Assembly (NCBI GenBank): GCA_950295325.1
Contig: OX485804.1
Location: 66,440,033 to 66,504,032 of the forward strand
Source of the DNA: Polytrichum commune
Lineage: Eukaryota; Streptophyta; Polytrichopsida; Polytrichales; Polytrichaceae
Reading direction: 5' to 3'
DNA: 64,000 nt
Part shown: positions 24,431-37,105 of the stretch, one piece after another
How the letters are laid out: the number at the start of each line of letters is the position of its first letter
How positions within the stretch are numbered: the first letter of the stretch is position 1
Notes under the pieces: generated by a model
Seen by the model: only the letters and a program-made list of their open reading frames with translations
The model's database searches: none
Told to the model about the DNA's origin: nothing
Program-made: the position numbers and the translations under genes

Positions 24431-24970
24431 GTAAGAATTGAATTTTTGAATGTTGAACTTATGGCATGGATTGTAGAAAGTCCTTGATCAGCACTGATGG
24501 GTTCAATCAATGCCTAGCAAACATAGGGTTGCCATTCTAATCTTCTACTTCTATATCACATAGTTGAAACACTTAAGAAAGTTGGAATATGAGATGAATC
24601 AATGTTGAATTAGCACTGATTTAACCCTAAACGCTAAAGGGTACGCAGCATTCTTGCTTTCAAGAAGGGCATAGGATACAACTAGTGAGATTCTTTTTGG
24701 CAAGGTCTGTAAGTTTAATCTTCGTAGATAGGAGAAGGCTGGGTTTGAATGAGGTGTAACTAATGCATGTAATCAATAGCCTCAATTCTTGAGTTTATTT
24801 TGAAGCTAGAATAAAAAGAGAATGTCCTTGCACATATTTAAGGCTGCTCTGTATGTATAAACATCAACCCTAGCATAAAAGGCTAATCACTTGCATTATT
24901 CCTGAGATGATGAAAACAAGGACGAATAACATCAGCACTTGACTAACCTGGTTAATCTGGTGTTGCACAG
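24431..24970 (+). other. candidate 3'-UTR intron of PEPC
   Basis: GTAAGAATTG begins three bases after the stop codon and TGTTGCACAG ends the interval, so a 540-bp intron is likely in the 3' UTR. If it is spliced, the 3' UTR continues from 24971. Confidence 0.5.
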
Positions 24971-25475
24971 GGTTGTCATGGAGCACCCAGACCAACCTTA
25001 AAAATCTGTACACTACTCAACAGCAGACACAGCTGAAGAGAGTGATGGCGCACGAAATCCTATTTTGAAGTTAGACATGTGCAAGCTGCCACTCAAAATG
25101 TGAGATACAAGAGGAAGAGGCTTAAATCGTAGTCACCCTATGATCATTCCCAGTGTCGCGAGGATCCGGATGATGGTACCACAAGGTCATGGATTGTAAG
25201 TTAGGCCAACCAGACCTTGCTTGATCCTCTTTGAGGGGGACGGAATAACTAGGCTCTGAATGTTTCTTGCAAGCATTTCAAAAGCAGGAATGACCCATGA
25301 GTGAGTTGTTTGCTTGCGAGGCTGGCTTGAAAGTTTCTTGTTGGACTTAAAACGTGCGTGTTATCTGCACAAAAAGATATAGAAAAAAGGATCACTTTTC
25401 TGAACTTGTGTGATCATTTTGCCACCAGACAGTGGTTCTTTTCACTTGGAGAATAACAAGGTCACGTATTTGACC

Positions 25476-25481
25476 AATAAA
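25476..25481 (+). terminator. candidate poly(A) signal of PEPC
   Basis: AATAAA about 1 kb past the stop codon on the genome, or about 510 nt if the 3'-UTR intron is removed. Plant poly(A) signals are loose, so this is tentative. Confidence 0.35.
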
Positions 25482-25599
25482 GTGGTGATGGCACTTTTTT
25501 AGAATCCAAGAGCCTATCAACTAGCAAGCTCAAACAATGGCGGAAATGATGTTATCATGTTCTCATGTTACAGACATTAAATATTGGCAAACTTATGTC

Positions 25600-26300
25600 A
25601 TTGGAAAGTTCTTAAGTTGTGCATAAGTGAATGCTTTGTATGTTTATCAGATTTTGAAGCGTATGCTTTTAGTGGATTTGATGACGATTCTAGTCCCGAA
25701 GCTTGTTGCTTAAGGACAGGTTTTCCCAAGAATTTGAGACATGCAACAAGTTCTGGGACTGGAATAGTTTGCTACAAAATTAAATATGTGGGGAAAATAT
25801 CAATGTAGCAATGTTCCTGACACGATGATTTGTACCAATTTCAAGCATTAAGCACCAATGTTACCATGTGGCATAATAGGATTAGTCAATCAAATCGAAG
25901 TCATTTCCATACATATCTGAATTATGCTGTTTCAAAATACATAATCTTCCTACACTGCTTTGCTTTTGTGGGTCAACCTCAAGTAATGTCCTTCAAATCA
26001 GGTCTTCAAATATTTTGAATCAACTATTCTCCACTGCAGTGGAACAAATGCTTAACTCTTAACTATCCACACTCACAGTCATGAACATTGCCATGAACCT
26101 CATTCTACATTTGGTAACAGCTTATATTGAGATAGACAAGAATATACTTAACTTTGCTGTTGGTCAATGACAATAGTAAAACAGGCGCTTAATAAAATAA
26201 AACAAAAATAACATCTGTGTTTTTGTACACCAAGATGAATGGAGAGCATGTTCTCCCCACCTTGTTCATGTTTTACTAAGCGTCAAGGTAAGGTTACTTC
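25600..26300. other. intergenic DNA, nothing recognised
   Basis: AT-rich, with short frames only. No repeat boundary or RNA gene seen. Confidence 0.5.
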
Positions 26301-26723
26301 CTTCCTTTTGGGAGGTGGGCTCCTTTGTTAGGTTTTGTGGGAGTTATCTCCCTATGGTGGATCTGTGGGGGTTTGTTCATTGTGGAGTTTTCTATGGTTT
26401 ATAACTAGGTATTTGAGGTATTTAATGGATATTTGGTGGATATATTTCATGGGTTTCTTGATTTCATTTGCAGATATGTTGAGGTTTTTTTATGATTGTA
26501 TTGATTGCTCGTAGATAGTTCCTTGTACTCTTGCCATGATGGTGATGAGGAATTGACATGTGGTTATAGTTGGATGTTTTCCACAATGGCAGTGGTGGGG
26601 AATTTGTCTTGGCAATGTGTGAATTTTATGAATTGGATAATATTTGATGAGGTTGGGGTTAATGGTGGCTGGTTGTAAATGGGGGCACCTAATACACAAG
26701 ATGTTAGGTTGTAGGCGGGTCAT
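26300..26723 (-). mobile_element. LINE-like 3' tail, copy 2 (decayed)
   Basis: On the - strand, 26490-26723 encodes LQPNILCIRCP and IHKIHTLPRQIPHHC, which line up with LRPDILSVLGAP and IQFIKFTYCHDRFPEQ of the fragment at 54590-55416. Further 3' comes IKKPMKYIHQISIKYLKYLV, matching that copy's tail. The shared GGGAGGTGGGCTC lies at its 3' side. A stop or frameshift separates the two parts. Confidence 0.75.
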
Positions 26724-27270
26724 GCATGTGCATGAGGTGGAGAGGCATGTGCATTTAAGTAATAATTCTAGTACCGTTATATCTTGGGGTCAAGAGTTTT
26801 GATTTCTTGCATTAGTAAGGGTGTAGAATCTCAAATGTTTGTTCCATTGGAATGTAAGTACTATTTGATGAATGGCTTTATTATGACAAGCTATACAAAG
26901 TCCTTTTATGTGTTAGTCCGACTAGTAGATAGTAAATTTGGTCGAGTCTTGATTGCATTGTTTGGACCTAGTGTGGAGTTTGGGTTTGGATGTGTTTGTG
27001 TGATTTGTGCATCAGATATGTTGGGAGCCTTCCAAAAGTGGTTGGATGATTTGTGGTTGATTTAGTCAATGAAGGTCCATTTGTGTATGGGTATTTGGTT
27101 TGGGCAAGAGTTAGTTCAATCTTTGTGTTTTTTATTAACATAAGCATGGTGATTTTAGATTTCTCCTAGATGTCCTCTTGTTGAGACTCCTTTGAGCCAG
27201 TATGGTGTGGTGTGTGCTGCAGGGTTAGGTTTGGCTAGGGAAGTTCCATCATTTGCTAGCCAATCGGTTA
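26724..27270. other. intergenic DNA, possible further LINE decay
   Basis: It adjoins the LINE tail on its 5' side, so older LINE sequence may continue here, but I could not follow a protein match. The + strand frame at 26784-27065 is open without an ATG near its start and is not recognised. Confidence 0.4.
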
Positions 27271-27274
27271 CACT

Positions 27275-27482
27275 GTTTTGTCTAATTAGTGTGGATTCCC
27301 ATTTGGGTTTACACATTGCTATAATATTTAACCGAGAATATCATATTTTTTTACTCAGATAACATAAGTAGTTCTTATGCACACTACTGAATACAATGTA
27401 ACTTAGTAAAAAATGATCATGTAGGTGAAAAGTTATAGTAACACATAACTCCGAATGGTAACCCACACTAATTAGACAAAAC
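27275..27482. mobile_element. MITE family A, copy 2 (208 bp)
   Basis: The outer 19 bp are perfect inverted repeats (GTTTTGTCTAATTAGTGTG), and similarity continues inward through CCATT(T/C)GG and GCTATA. It matches the element at 9573-9772. The tight TIRs suggest this copy is the younger of the two. Confidence 0.9.
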
Positions 27483-27884
27483 AAGGTAGTTCATTTCCTA
27501 TGATGCCAGTGTGTGCTCTACCTTTTCTGTATTGAAGCAGGCACTCACCACACCCAGTGATCATTTCATTCTCTTCAGACACTCTAGAGTGACATCTTCA
27601 TCCGTCCATCAACAGGGTGTCATGTAGACACAAGAGAGGGAGAACATAACTTGAACAGTCTTAAAAGTGAACGTGAGAAGCAGCATCAAGTACTATGCAA
27701 TTAAAGCTGCCAAACGTAGATGTGTTTCAAAGATATGTGAATCAGGCCTTTAGTTGTGCTGTTCAGCCGGGTCTTTCCTAGAAGATGCTAATCACCATCT
27801 CTTTCCGCTTATGTAACCAGTTTGAACTCCAATAAAAAGCACTAACATGGATCACTGCAAACTAAGAACAAGAAACAACATGTC

Positions 27885-27890
27885 TTTATT
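27885..27890 (-). terminator. candidate poly(A) signal of the C2HC gene
   Basis: AATAAA on the - strand, 203 bp past the stop codon at 28093. This is a fitting distance for a plant 3' UTR. Confidence 0.45.
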
Positions 27891-28092
27891 ATACACACCA
27901 TGCAAAGGAGTACAACCAAACATACTTGTCATATCAAAAGGAAGAAACTACTAAACCACTTGCCTCACCAAAAGAGAACTTGTACCATAAGTTCTTGAAA
28001 TCACAATATAAAACATTACCATATGAAATTTCACACCACCATGTTGACTTACAGCTTCTGTCTCTGTCTGTTTCTCTCAAACTTATCCAAGT

Positions 28093-31060
28093 TCAATGCT
28101 CCTCATCTGCATCAACTCCAGCAACCCTCAAACTGGGAGATGAGGAGTGCCTGCGAGAACCATTAGAGGCCCTGGCAGTGAAAGTGGATGGGAAGGATGC
28201 TTGAGGATTGAACAAAGTGTGGCCTCCACGGGAATGACCGTCCATTGATTGATGCATTGACACTGAAGCAGGATTCAAAGATGATGTGAAGCTGTTGGCC
28301 TGGAGAATAGGAGGTCGTATGGGAAAGGGGGAAGTAACAGGTGAGTGTCGAGCATCTGCACGATGAGAACCAACAAAAGAGGTAACAGGATTTTCCACCT
28401 CAAAGCCAAGAGAGGAAGGTTTTGTTGTTGGCACCACTAGATTCATATTCAAAGTGTTGCCATGTGCCGCAGGTTGCCTATCGTAATGGATAGTATCACA
28501 ATTGGGATCGGCAGAACTCAGATCAAGGTTGAGATCTGGGGAGGATTTGAAATGATCATGAGATGGCTCATCCACCACATCACGGCCGTTCTTCAACCTC
28601 CGAGCATCATGACAAACAGCGCCAGTGCTATCCACTTTGTGGGATGGCAACAGAGTTACTGAGCTCTGACCTAGCTCACCAGATCCACGGAAATAATCTA
28701 ATGTTCTGCCCATCCCACTAGCATCCTCAAGGACTTCCTTTCCACTTTCAGAACCATTTGCACTGCCATGAGCATCTTCCTTCAGTGAAGTTCCCACACA
28801 AGTCTGTACTAATGCTTGAAACTTGTCATGGTTGTCTGGAATATTTGTCCGTAAGTGGGGATTTGCAGTCAACAGGCGAAGTCTGTCAGAGATTACGCGC
28901 TGCTTGTGCAACTCATTAGTGGCCCTTACAACAGCCTCTCTAGCTTGCATCACAGCAGAACAATTGAAGTCCGGGTGGCCTGCATAAGCTCAAAATCAGT
29001 GTTCATGAACAATTTCGTCTATAGAAACTGCTTAGACATAAGCTACTTATATTGTACACCTTGTAATATATTGAAAATGACCCAGATGAAGATAAGCAAA
29101 AGTGTGCAAAAGTAAATACTGGAACAGCATGCGATGTACCTGGTGGGAATGGCACCCAACCAATATCCAAGTCCTCTCGAGACTTGAGGCAATGCATGAA
29201 CTTCTCAACTGCATCAGCTTTGGAGATGTCATTGCCACCACACCAGAGGACACTAAACCCATTTGGATGCAATTGAGCCATATCTCCAGCTGCGCGTTGA
29301 CGCACAATCTTCAGAAAGTTTTGGACTTTTTGCACAACAGCCTCACGCTTAGCTTCTGATCCATGTAGCAGTGAGTCGATGTCCTCAAAGACTTCAGCTT
29401 GTGATTCTGAACAAGTAGGTGAATTTGCAAACAACAACCACCCTTCATTGAGAACAGATTCAGCGGAGATTTTTAAGTGCCGCAGCACAGGTGCTGCTGC
29501 ACAATCATTTGGGGAAAGTTGCAGCATTATCTCCCTCAGAAGGCCCGCCACAGGATCAGATAGAATTCTGGCCTTATCAAAACAGTACATGTAGAGCTTA
29601 AACATGCGAACTATTGTAGGGCAATGGGGAGGATCTTTGACATTCAGATTGCGATGGAGCGTGATTGCTTGTGCTATTTTCCTCTGCTCTGCATCAGAAT
29701 GTGACCAGGGTCTGGGCGGTACACCTCCAATATTATCAAACGTCAATAAATGTAGCAGTGGAGACCAATGCCAAAGAGCCATTTCCTTGTGCACATGCTC
29801 TCTTGCATCAACCTCATCCAGCATGTCTCTCACATATTTCTCTCTTTTTGATCGAAGCTCTGCCTCAGCTGCTGCCTTCTGCGATTCATATTGGGACAAT
29901 TTTTGCAAATATTGAAGGTACTTCTGCAACGCTGTTCTCTCTTTGTTGCGTGCTTCTAAGTCAGGATGACCCCCAGTCAGCTTGAATCTGCTCGTTGTGA
30001 GTTTCACAGCATTCTGCTCCTCTTCATCTGCATCAGTCTGCAAAAAAAATTGCTTCATGTTCAGAGCATGCACCATGACATCGCCTAGGAAACACAGCAA
30101 AAGAAAGTTAGAAGAATTACAAAAGAAGGTGCTAGACTGTACATATTGACCACTTTCATTGGCGCCAGATCCTCCACATACCTCTCTCTCCATGTACCAT
30201 GTTCCATATGAACTCCGCAAACCGGGTTCAATATGTCCCTTCTCAATAAAATCAGAGAAGGCCTGAAGGAAGGAGTCATGTTTTACATCAGGAAAGTTAC
30301 TTGGTAGCAACTTATATTGCATTAGGTACCAAAGTCCGGGACATGGAACCTCTTCAGGGCATTCAACCTCTGAAGGATCCGGGAACAAGGATTTGGCCTT
30401 ATCCCAAGCCTGCATTTCAACCTGACTCCTTGTCAACTGCATCTGCACCTGCATCTGTCCCTGTTCGACAACTGCAAATTTACCACTTTGAGGATTGCCT
30501 TCCACCTGCTTCTGGTGTGCGTGTGGAAGCTGAATTTCACCATGTGTCTCAGTAGAGTGCTTTTCCCTAGCCTCACGAGCAGAAGAAAACATACCCCGAC
30601 CTTTCAGTTTCTGAGGGCGTATTGTTATAAGCCTATCATCTGCTGCCTCCGTTTCTACCTCCACTTCGTTAGAAGTGTCAGTGTCCCTCAAGGCTACTGT
30701 TGACTTCTTCCTTTTAGCTCTTGAGGGCTTCTTCCGAGGATTCATGTAACCATGTTTGATCAGTATGTCCTCTATCTCACCCCTTTGTCCTTTACCAAAA
30801 ACAGGATATATTTTCAGAGCCGTTTTCCTGCCATCGTTGGTAACTGCAAAACAACCTTCGATCCTGTGAAGGTTCAACTTATTCTTGTCCTTAAATACAG
30901 TCTTACAGTATATGCAGAAAAATGGCTTCCGTCTGGAGCCATTAAGCTCCTTAGACCTTGCAACATGGTGGCATTCGCATGTCAGGTTCTCATACTCGTC
31001 AGTGTCATACTCTTCTTTGTACACTCGTTTGTTCTCCTCCATACGAGTGTGCTTCACCAT
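28093..31060 (-). CDS. unrecognised C2HC zinc-finger and coiled-coil protein (3 coding exons, 887 aa)
   Basis: Exons, in transcript order, are 31060-30182, 30037-29140 and 28979-28093, all GT-AG with matching phases. The ATG is preceded by an in-frame TGA (31076-31078). Residues 49-70 form a C-x2-C-x12-H-x4-C finger (Cys49, Cys52, His65, Cys70), with Cys28 and Cys30 nearby. A basic stretch follows (RKKPSRAKRKKS), a likely nuclear signal. Just after the first junction comes an acidic run (TDADEEE), then a charged helix rich in Glu, Lys and Gln (ALQKYLQYLQKLSQYESQK) that looks like a coiled coil. A folded middle contains W-rich parts (MALWHWSPLLHLL). The last 250 residues are Ser/Pro/Asn-rich and probably disordered. 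I do not recognise the family; finger plus basic region suggest nucleic-acid binding, as inference only. Confidence 0.85.
30038..30181 (-). other. 144-bp in-frame intron of the C2HC gene
   Basis: A strong donor (GAGAGAG|GTATGTGG) and acceptor (TTTTTTTTGCAG|ACTGAT). The intron is exactly 48 codons and has no stop in the host frame, so retention would insert 48 residues (Cys- and Phe-rich, unlike the flanking sequence). A second acceptor, TTTCCTAG|GCGATG, lies inside. Confidence 0.75.
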
Positions 31061-31084
31061 TTTGACTTGCTCTGCTCACACAAG

Positions 31085-33600
31085 CTGCAGACAAAAGAAA
31101 AAGTAACAAATCACAACAGATTTCCACAAACAAAACAATTCCTCGACCCTAAACTGGTGATTCATACTTTGATAAAGAGCCAAATCATTTATGATCCTGT
31201 GTTGTGCAAGGTAATAAGCCTCCCTCTGCCACTGAGAATAGAAAACTTACAGCTCACAAGCAACCACCTCCTAAGATAAGCTGAGTGTAAATAATGTTTC
31301 ACAAAACTATATAGTCGCGAACTCCATTCCAGGAAGGTTCATATGGCCTGCCAGCCACAACTGGAAACAGAACAAGCAGGCAGAGACCCAAGCAAAAAGT
31401 GCATTCTGAACTTTGAATTGAGCTAAGGATATGCTCCTATAAGAATGTAGGGAACAAATTTCACCGTCCTCACTTAGCTGCCCAGTTTCAAAAACATATT
31501 GACAATAAGCTAACCTCAAACCTCAATGGCTTCTTAGACCTCCAACTTTCATGCTCAATTCTGTCCTTAAAACAATACTCAAATTCCTCGAAACCATGCC
31601 AATCCATATTGTCTGAAATAGCTGAAGGAAAGGGCAGAGGAAAAGGCTCTTTCAGATGTTGTTGCATTTGTTTGTTGAGCTTCCCTCCACCACCTAACCT
31701 CCCTTCGGACAATTGGGGAGGGAGGGCACTGCACAGCCCTGCCGATTCTTAGCCCCTGGTAACAAAAGAGGACAAACTGGAAGAGATGCAACCAAAACAT
31801 CTCACAAAACATATTGATCCTACGTGTCTCTTGAAGAAGCTTGACTTCCATATCTCTTGTGTAGCAACAAGTATGACAGGCAATTCTGAGACTTGGCATC
31901 TAGAGCTTTAGCCCTGATGTAGATCTGTTCTCACGTAGATGCCATGCAGCTCGTGGCATTCCCTGCTGTTGTGTGTCGAGCCCCACTAGTGTATATCCCT
32001 CAGACCTTTGTGGAAAAACATGCACTGAAATGTCTCACATCATCATCACAACAACCACCGACACTTTTGGGTCACTTTCCAATAACAAATCAAGTTGATC
32101 GCAGGTCCTACAACTGCACTTCATAACCCCATAACCCCCCTCTCATCACTTTTCCCTGTCTCTTTTTTTAACAAAGCACAACACAACTAGGCTTGATTAT
32201 GTTGCGCTCTCCACTCCTTCCAATGCCTGCGCAACCACCAGCGCACTATGAAGACAGATGTTTGTAGTTCCTACGACTTGTGGGATGATGATACTATTTC
32301 GCAAGGCATTGATGCAATGATTCTTCCTCGTACTTCTCTGCTTCTTCCTCCTCCCTTCTTCCCCTTCTCACTTCTTCCTTGCAATGTCCATAATGTGTTC
32401 AGGCTCCTAACTTTTGGGACCGGCCAGAGGAGTGAGTACGACCACTTCCTGGGGTTCTTCGACCGACCCAATCAAAGTCTTTACTACAATTTTGTGCGAT
32501 TGATTCATTAAGACTTTCATCTCTTTATATGAGTCAAATGCAAACCTGTACAATGACACCCATTTCCGCGATCCCCCTGAACAGCTCTCTGCCTTGCGTG
32601 GGTTGCATACAGTTTGTTAACTGAGTTCTTCCATTGCTCTCTTTCTTGAACTCTTCTTGAGAAATTGTCCAAGCAGAATTCCAGCACCACCGGAGGTCTG
32701 CTCAACCCGGCCACTGACCAGTTTGCCCTGCATACTGCAAAACCTAAACCATATTAGGTAGACTTTAAAAAATACACCTCCACTTGCTCCAAAGCGTTGA
32801 TTTTAAACAGCATTTTAACTGTGTTTCGACCTGCCAGGTCTCTTTGAGAAGATGATTTGGTGGCCTTAACAACGCTCTGATATGTGTAAGTGAGCAACCA
32901 ACCAACCACTACACAGCTTTCTCAATTGAGACAAAATGGCAACTGGTGAAGGATATCCATCTGAATAGTAGCAAAGTTCTTTTCAACTTAAACCTCATTG
33001 AAGCCATTGTAGAGCATCACAACGCGAAAGAGTTGAATCAACCCTGATGGACTAAAAGCTTTCTCACAAATAGCTGCCCACTCTTCAACTGATTGCAGGC
33101 ATCATCAATCTTCAAGGGAGCACATAACAGCGATACTCATCCGGTGCCTCAGATCAAGTGATAAATGTATACTGTACACCGAAACCGGGAACCGCGCATA
33201 ATATAATTTCTCCGGCATCATCATATTACACCAGATGACCATCGTTTAAACTAAAGTGTGCAGCAAGACTAAAGCTCGCAACGAAGTAAGTAGGCTTATT
33301 GGATACTTAGTGACGATGATGCAATCGGAAGTTCCAAAATATGCGCATCTTTGCACGAGAGACTGCAGTAACCTCCAGTGCCTCCCCCTCACACCTTTCC
33401 TATCTCCACGTTTAACAACCCTGCCAAAGTTTAAACTTCTTTACAATTCATTGCACATCTCTATGCCTCCAGAAACCATCCATGAAGCAAGCTTCGGTGA
33501 GCCTCATCTCTGCGTGCTATAAACCTACACTAAGTTTACTCGAGTTTATGATGCGAATCTTTCCCACAGCTAAGTAAGACGGAGCACACTGCAATGCGAT
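31085..33600 (-). other. probable 5'-leader intron region of the C2HC gene
   Basis: A 3' splice site (TTTTGTCTGCAG, ending at 31085) lies 24 bases before the start codon, so an upstream exon is expected. The interval to 33600 has only short frames. The tract contains no recognised gene. Confidence 0.45.
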
Positions 33601-34520
33601 TGTTCACGCACCCTAAGTTAAGCACTCGAGACACGGATAGTCCTCACCATGTCGCAGATGCTCACTTCACGGCACCGATCATCGTCGAGAGAAGAGTTTT
33701 TGGTCACATTTTTGAGCTTGCACCACATGATCCTCTGGGGGCAGCTGCTCAACTCTTCTCTCCTCCTATACCCGAAGAGTAACCTCACAAACAACACACT
33801 GCCAGACGATGATGGTGATGATGATGGGTCGCCAGGAATAAGAGATGATGTGTGTGAGGGATTATTGACCTTGAGCTTCCAGGGCGCGATCGGAGCACCG
33901 GATGAGGGTTTCCCTGCCATCGCCTGCAGATTTCCTCGACTCAACAACATCGAGCTCGGGGCCCGCAAGTTCGACATTCCTCGTCTCCTCTTCAAGGCGC
34001 CGACGGAACGAGACGGAAAGAGACGGAACGAGACGACCGATCTGGTTTCTCGTCAAAAGGGCTGAGACTCTCCGTCGCCTCCCACTGTGGAGCCTCCGTT
34101 TCCTTCGTCGACCTTGCAGCAAGTTCGATATTCTTCGTCTCCTCTCCAAAGGCGGCGACGGACACTCACGAAGAACGACGATCAGATAAGTTTCTCGTCG
34201 AGAGGACTGTGGGCCCTCGGGGTACTGCGTCGGGTACTGGCACCGGTAGAGAGCTGGTGTTTGGATGGATGTGGATGGTCTTGTTTTCGTCTCTCTGTGC
34301 ATCCTCGCTGCTCGTCCCGTTCTCTGTCTCCCTCACGGACGACCAATGGCACTTCTCGGCCGGGGGGGGGACGGAAACCGTCGGACGAAAACCCGACGAT
34401 CGTTCTGAGCCCCTAGATCTTCGTTGAGAGGAGGAATCCAAAAAGCGAAAGGGATTAGGATGAGTCATGGATGAACTGTTGAGCTGGAGAAAAAGCCGTC
34501 CACTCGGCCAATGGGAGGGC
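33600..34520 (-). promoter_or_regulatory. CpG-rich probable promoter and first exon of the C2HC gene
   Basis: GC- and CpG-rich against AT-rich flanks, with short purine repeats (ACGGAACGAGACGGAAAGAG) and open frames on both strands, as at plant promoters and first exons. On the - strand an ATG at 33920 opens a frame beginning MAGKPSSGAPIAPWKLKV followed by a Ser/Pro run. It could be a first coding exon, but I could not join it to 31060 with clean splice sites, and the TGA before that ATG argues for a non-coding leader. Confidence 0.4.
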
Positions 34521-34643
34521 AGGGGGCCGCACTTTAACTTAAACCCTAGGCGCTCCAATCTACCATAATTATTACTTACATTCCTCTTTGGACGTTTGAG
34601 CCTTTGATGAGGCGGCTCCATTTGCAAGTTGAAAGCTTGCAAC

Positions 34644-34977
34644 TACACCTTAACCTCCGTGACGTCACTCCCTCTCTTATATCCCAAAACCCTAGGGAAC
34701 AACGGATGTGCTCACTTTAAATCTCCTTCCTTGTTGTCACATATCCCTCCCGTATATCACATATTTTGACATTAAACTAATCCCCTTAAGAACTCTAACC
34801 AACACGCTCGCATGCACCACAACGTCATTATTGCAATGTTGACTTTGTATTATTCCATGATGTCACATGCTACATTAAATTCTTTGTTATCGTGCATTCA
34901 TGTTTACACTACATACCTTCTTAATATCACATGCACTTTGGTTGCCACGTGCATGATATTAGGGAGGTTAGAGTGTA
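34644..34977. mobile_element. TIR element C1, copy 2
   Basis: Bounded by TACACCTTAACCTCC and the inverted GGAGGTTAGAGTGTA. Colinear with 8404-8763. Confidence 0.75.
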
Positions 34978-34990
34978 GCAAACTTGCAAC

Positions 34991-35282
34991 AACATTAAAT
35001 GGTCATTTAGTGTGGTCGAAAATTAGCATGGGCAACATTAATGTTCTGGTCAAGGTGGAATTAACGTGGGTCCAAAACCTTGGGTCTTCCCCTAAGTCTT
35101 CATAAAGACTTCCGATTAACACGTTGGATATTGCTTGTAGGATAAAAGTAGTCCAAAGTAAGATAATCACACACGTTGAGTTTCTAGGAAAACAATCACT
35201 ATGACCCACACTAGTTTTCTACTAGATATTTAGCTTGGGTTGACAATTATTATAGCCCACGTCAATAGGATTATTTAGTGTA
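34991..35282. mobile_element. TIR element C2, copy 2
   Basis: Colinear with 8854-9230, ending AATAGGATTATTTAGTGTA. It follows C1 after 13 bp, while at the first locus the gap is 90 bp. The left terminus is degraded (AACATTAAAT). Confidence 0.7.
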
Positions 35283-35299
35283 GCAATCTTGCAATTCGC

Positions 35300-37070
35300 C
35301 TTGTTTTTCTTCTTCTTCATCATTCAAAATGCTATGAATATTTTGACACGCTCAAAGAGAGTGGGTACAATGTTATGCGGTTACATATTTTTGTTGTTGT
35401 TTCTTATATACTAATGGGTGAGGATATCATTGAAAGAAAGAAAGAATCAAATGAGATAATAGAAGTAAATGAAAAGAGAAATCATGAAACTATAATATCA
35501 TGGGTTTTTGCAGTGGTATGCGTGAGAACCTCAATTGTGTATCAAACAAGTATTGAAGGATTAGGTACCAACTAGGCCGGGTATTTTATACCCATGCATA
35601 TACCCTTTGTTGATACCCATGATGAGCCTAGATAATAAATAGATACTTGTATGGACCGAACCTTGTGCATTCAATAAGTCCCTAGCAATTGCTACATTTC
35701 ACGGCTATGAAGTGCCCGCTTCAATGAAGTGTGCGACAACGTGTTGTGCGCTCACCTAGTAGCCCAAGATCCATGGAAGCAAATCCTCTCAAACCGACAC
35801 GAGAAATTTTGCCTAGTATCTATGAAGTGAGGCCTTTAGTATCCTACTCTGTCATTGAAAATAAGAAATAATGTTTACAAGTTACAATGGAATCTTCAAA
35901 ATTATCAGTATTTTGTCACTTGAAGTACGACAATGAAGTAGCACATTATAAAATCAAATAAAAGTGCATAGAAATTACCACTAGGTATCTCGCATTATAT
36001 TCCCCTTCAATTTCTTTTCTCTTTAGCATCTGACACATGTGAACCCGAGTGAGTTTATAGGAAGCATGCTCCAAAATCACGAACAAGTTTAGATAGATAT
36101 AAATCATCTTCAAGACGGAATACCTGCCATCAATCAGTTGGGCATGCTACGTGAAAACACAACATTTTACATGTACGCAACTTAAATTGGTTTTTTTCTT
36201 TTTCTTTTTTTAATTAGGGGAAGAGGGGAGTTTGATACTTGGAGTGATGAAATGTAATATGCATAAACTAAGGCAAGTGTGCTTAAAATGGACACTTCCA
36301 ACATTCCAATATATGCAGGGTGTTGACAATCCAAGAATACTACCAAGAACACATTAGCAAATCGAAATGACGAACATGAAAGTTGTTCTTGCAATTTTTG
36401 GAATGAAAGTGAATGTCTTATGAATTCTTGAAGTGGTGCTCATAGATATTTTTTTTCTCATATATGTATATATATACACATCAAACTTGAACATGTACTT
36501 GTATGCTAGAAGCCATTTAAGATCACATGCCACTTTAAGACTACATACCTTGAATATTAATGGTTGGGACGTTGATAAGCTCCAATCAAGTACACAATGA
36601 TGCCGTATCAAAACAAGATAACAAGGTGGAGAATGCTCCACACAAGAAAGATCTTCTTATGGGATAAACAAGGTGGAGAATGCTTCTTAATAATGACAAG
36701 TCAAAGAATTCTTGGCTCGGGGCTCACAAAACAAAGCATTGTTTAGTGGCGTGTTCGTAGTAAGCTCTCGGCCCCTTGGGAATCCTTAGCTGCATGCATG
36801 GAGGACATTAGGATGCTAAAGGATACATGTAAGTTACTCTATTTAAGGTATTGAGGGTCAAGCTTGTCACACATGCAACCCTAGACATGCCACATGGGGT
36901 CCATGTAGCATTATCTTGGCAACATAACCCTTTAAAAATATGCGAGAGCTCTTTGTGGCGGAAGGCCGGAGCGAGTTAACAAAAGCATGCACAAGATGAT
37001 GCTCCGCACCAATGAAAAGGCTCCACTCTCCAAACCCTTGACAAAGCCACATTAAAAAAAAAAACACAAG

Positions 37071-37105
<35 letters not shown>

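Noticed and set aside
28462-30703. Several + strand frames of 65-106 codons opposite the C2HC gene
   Set aside because: They are antisense shadows of long exons and do not connect to each other.
33618-34642. - strand frames of 125-158 codons as separate genes
   Set aside because: They overlap in different phases in CpG-rich DNA; at most one short stretch from 33920 is plausible as an exon.
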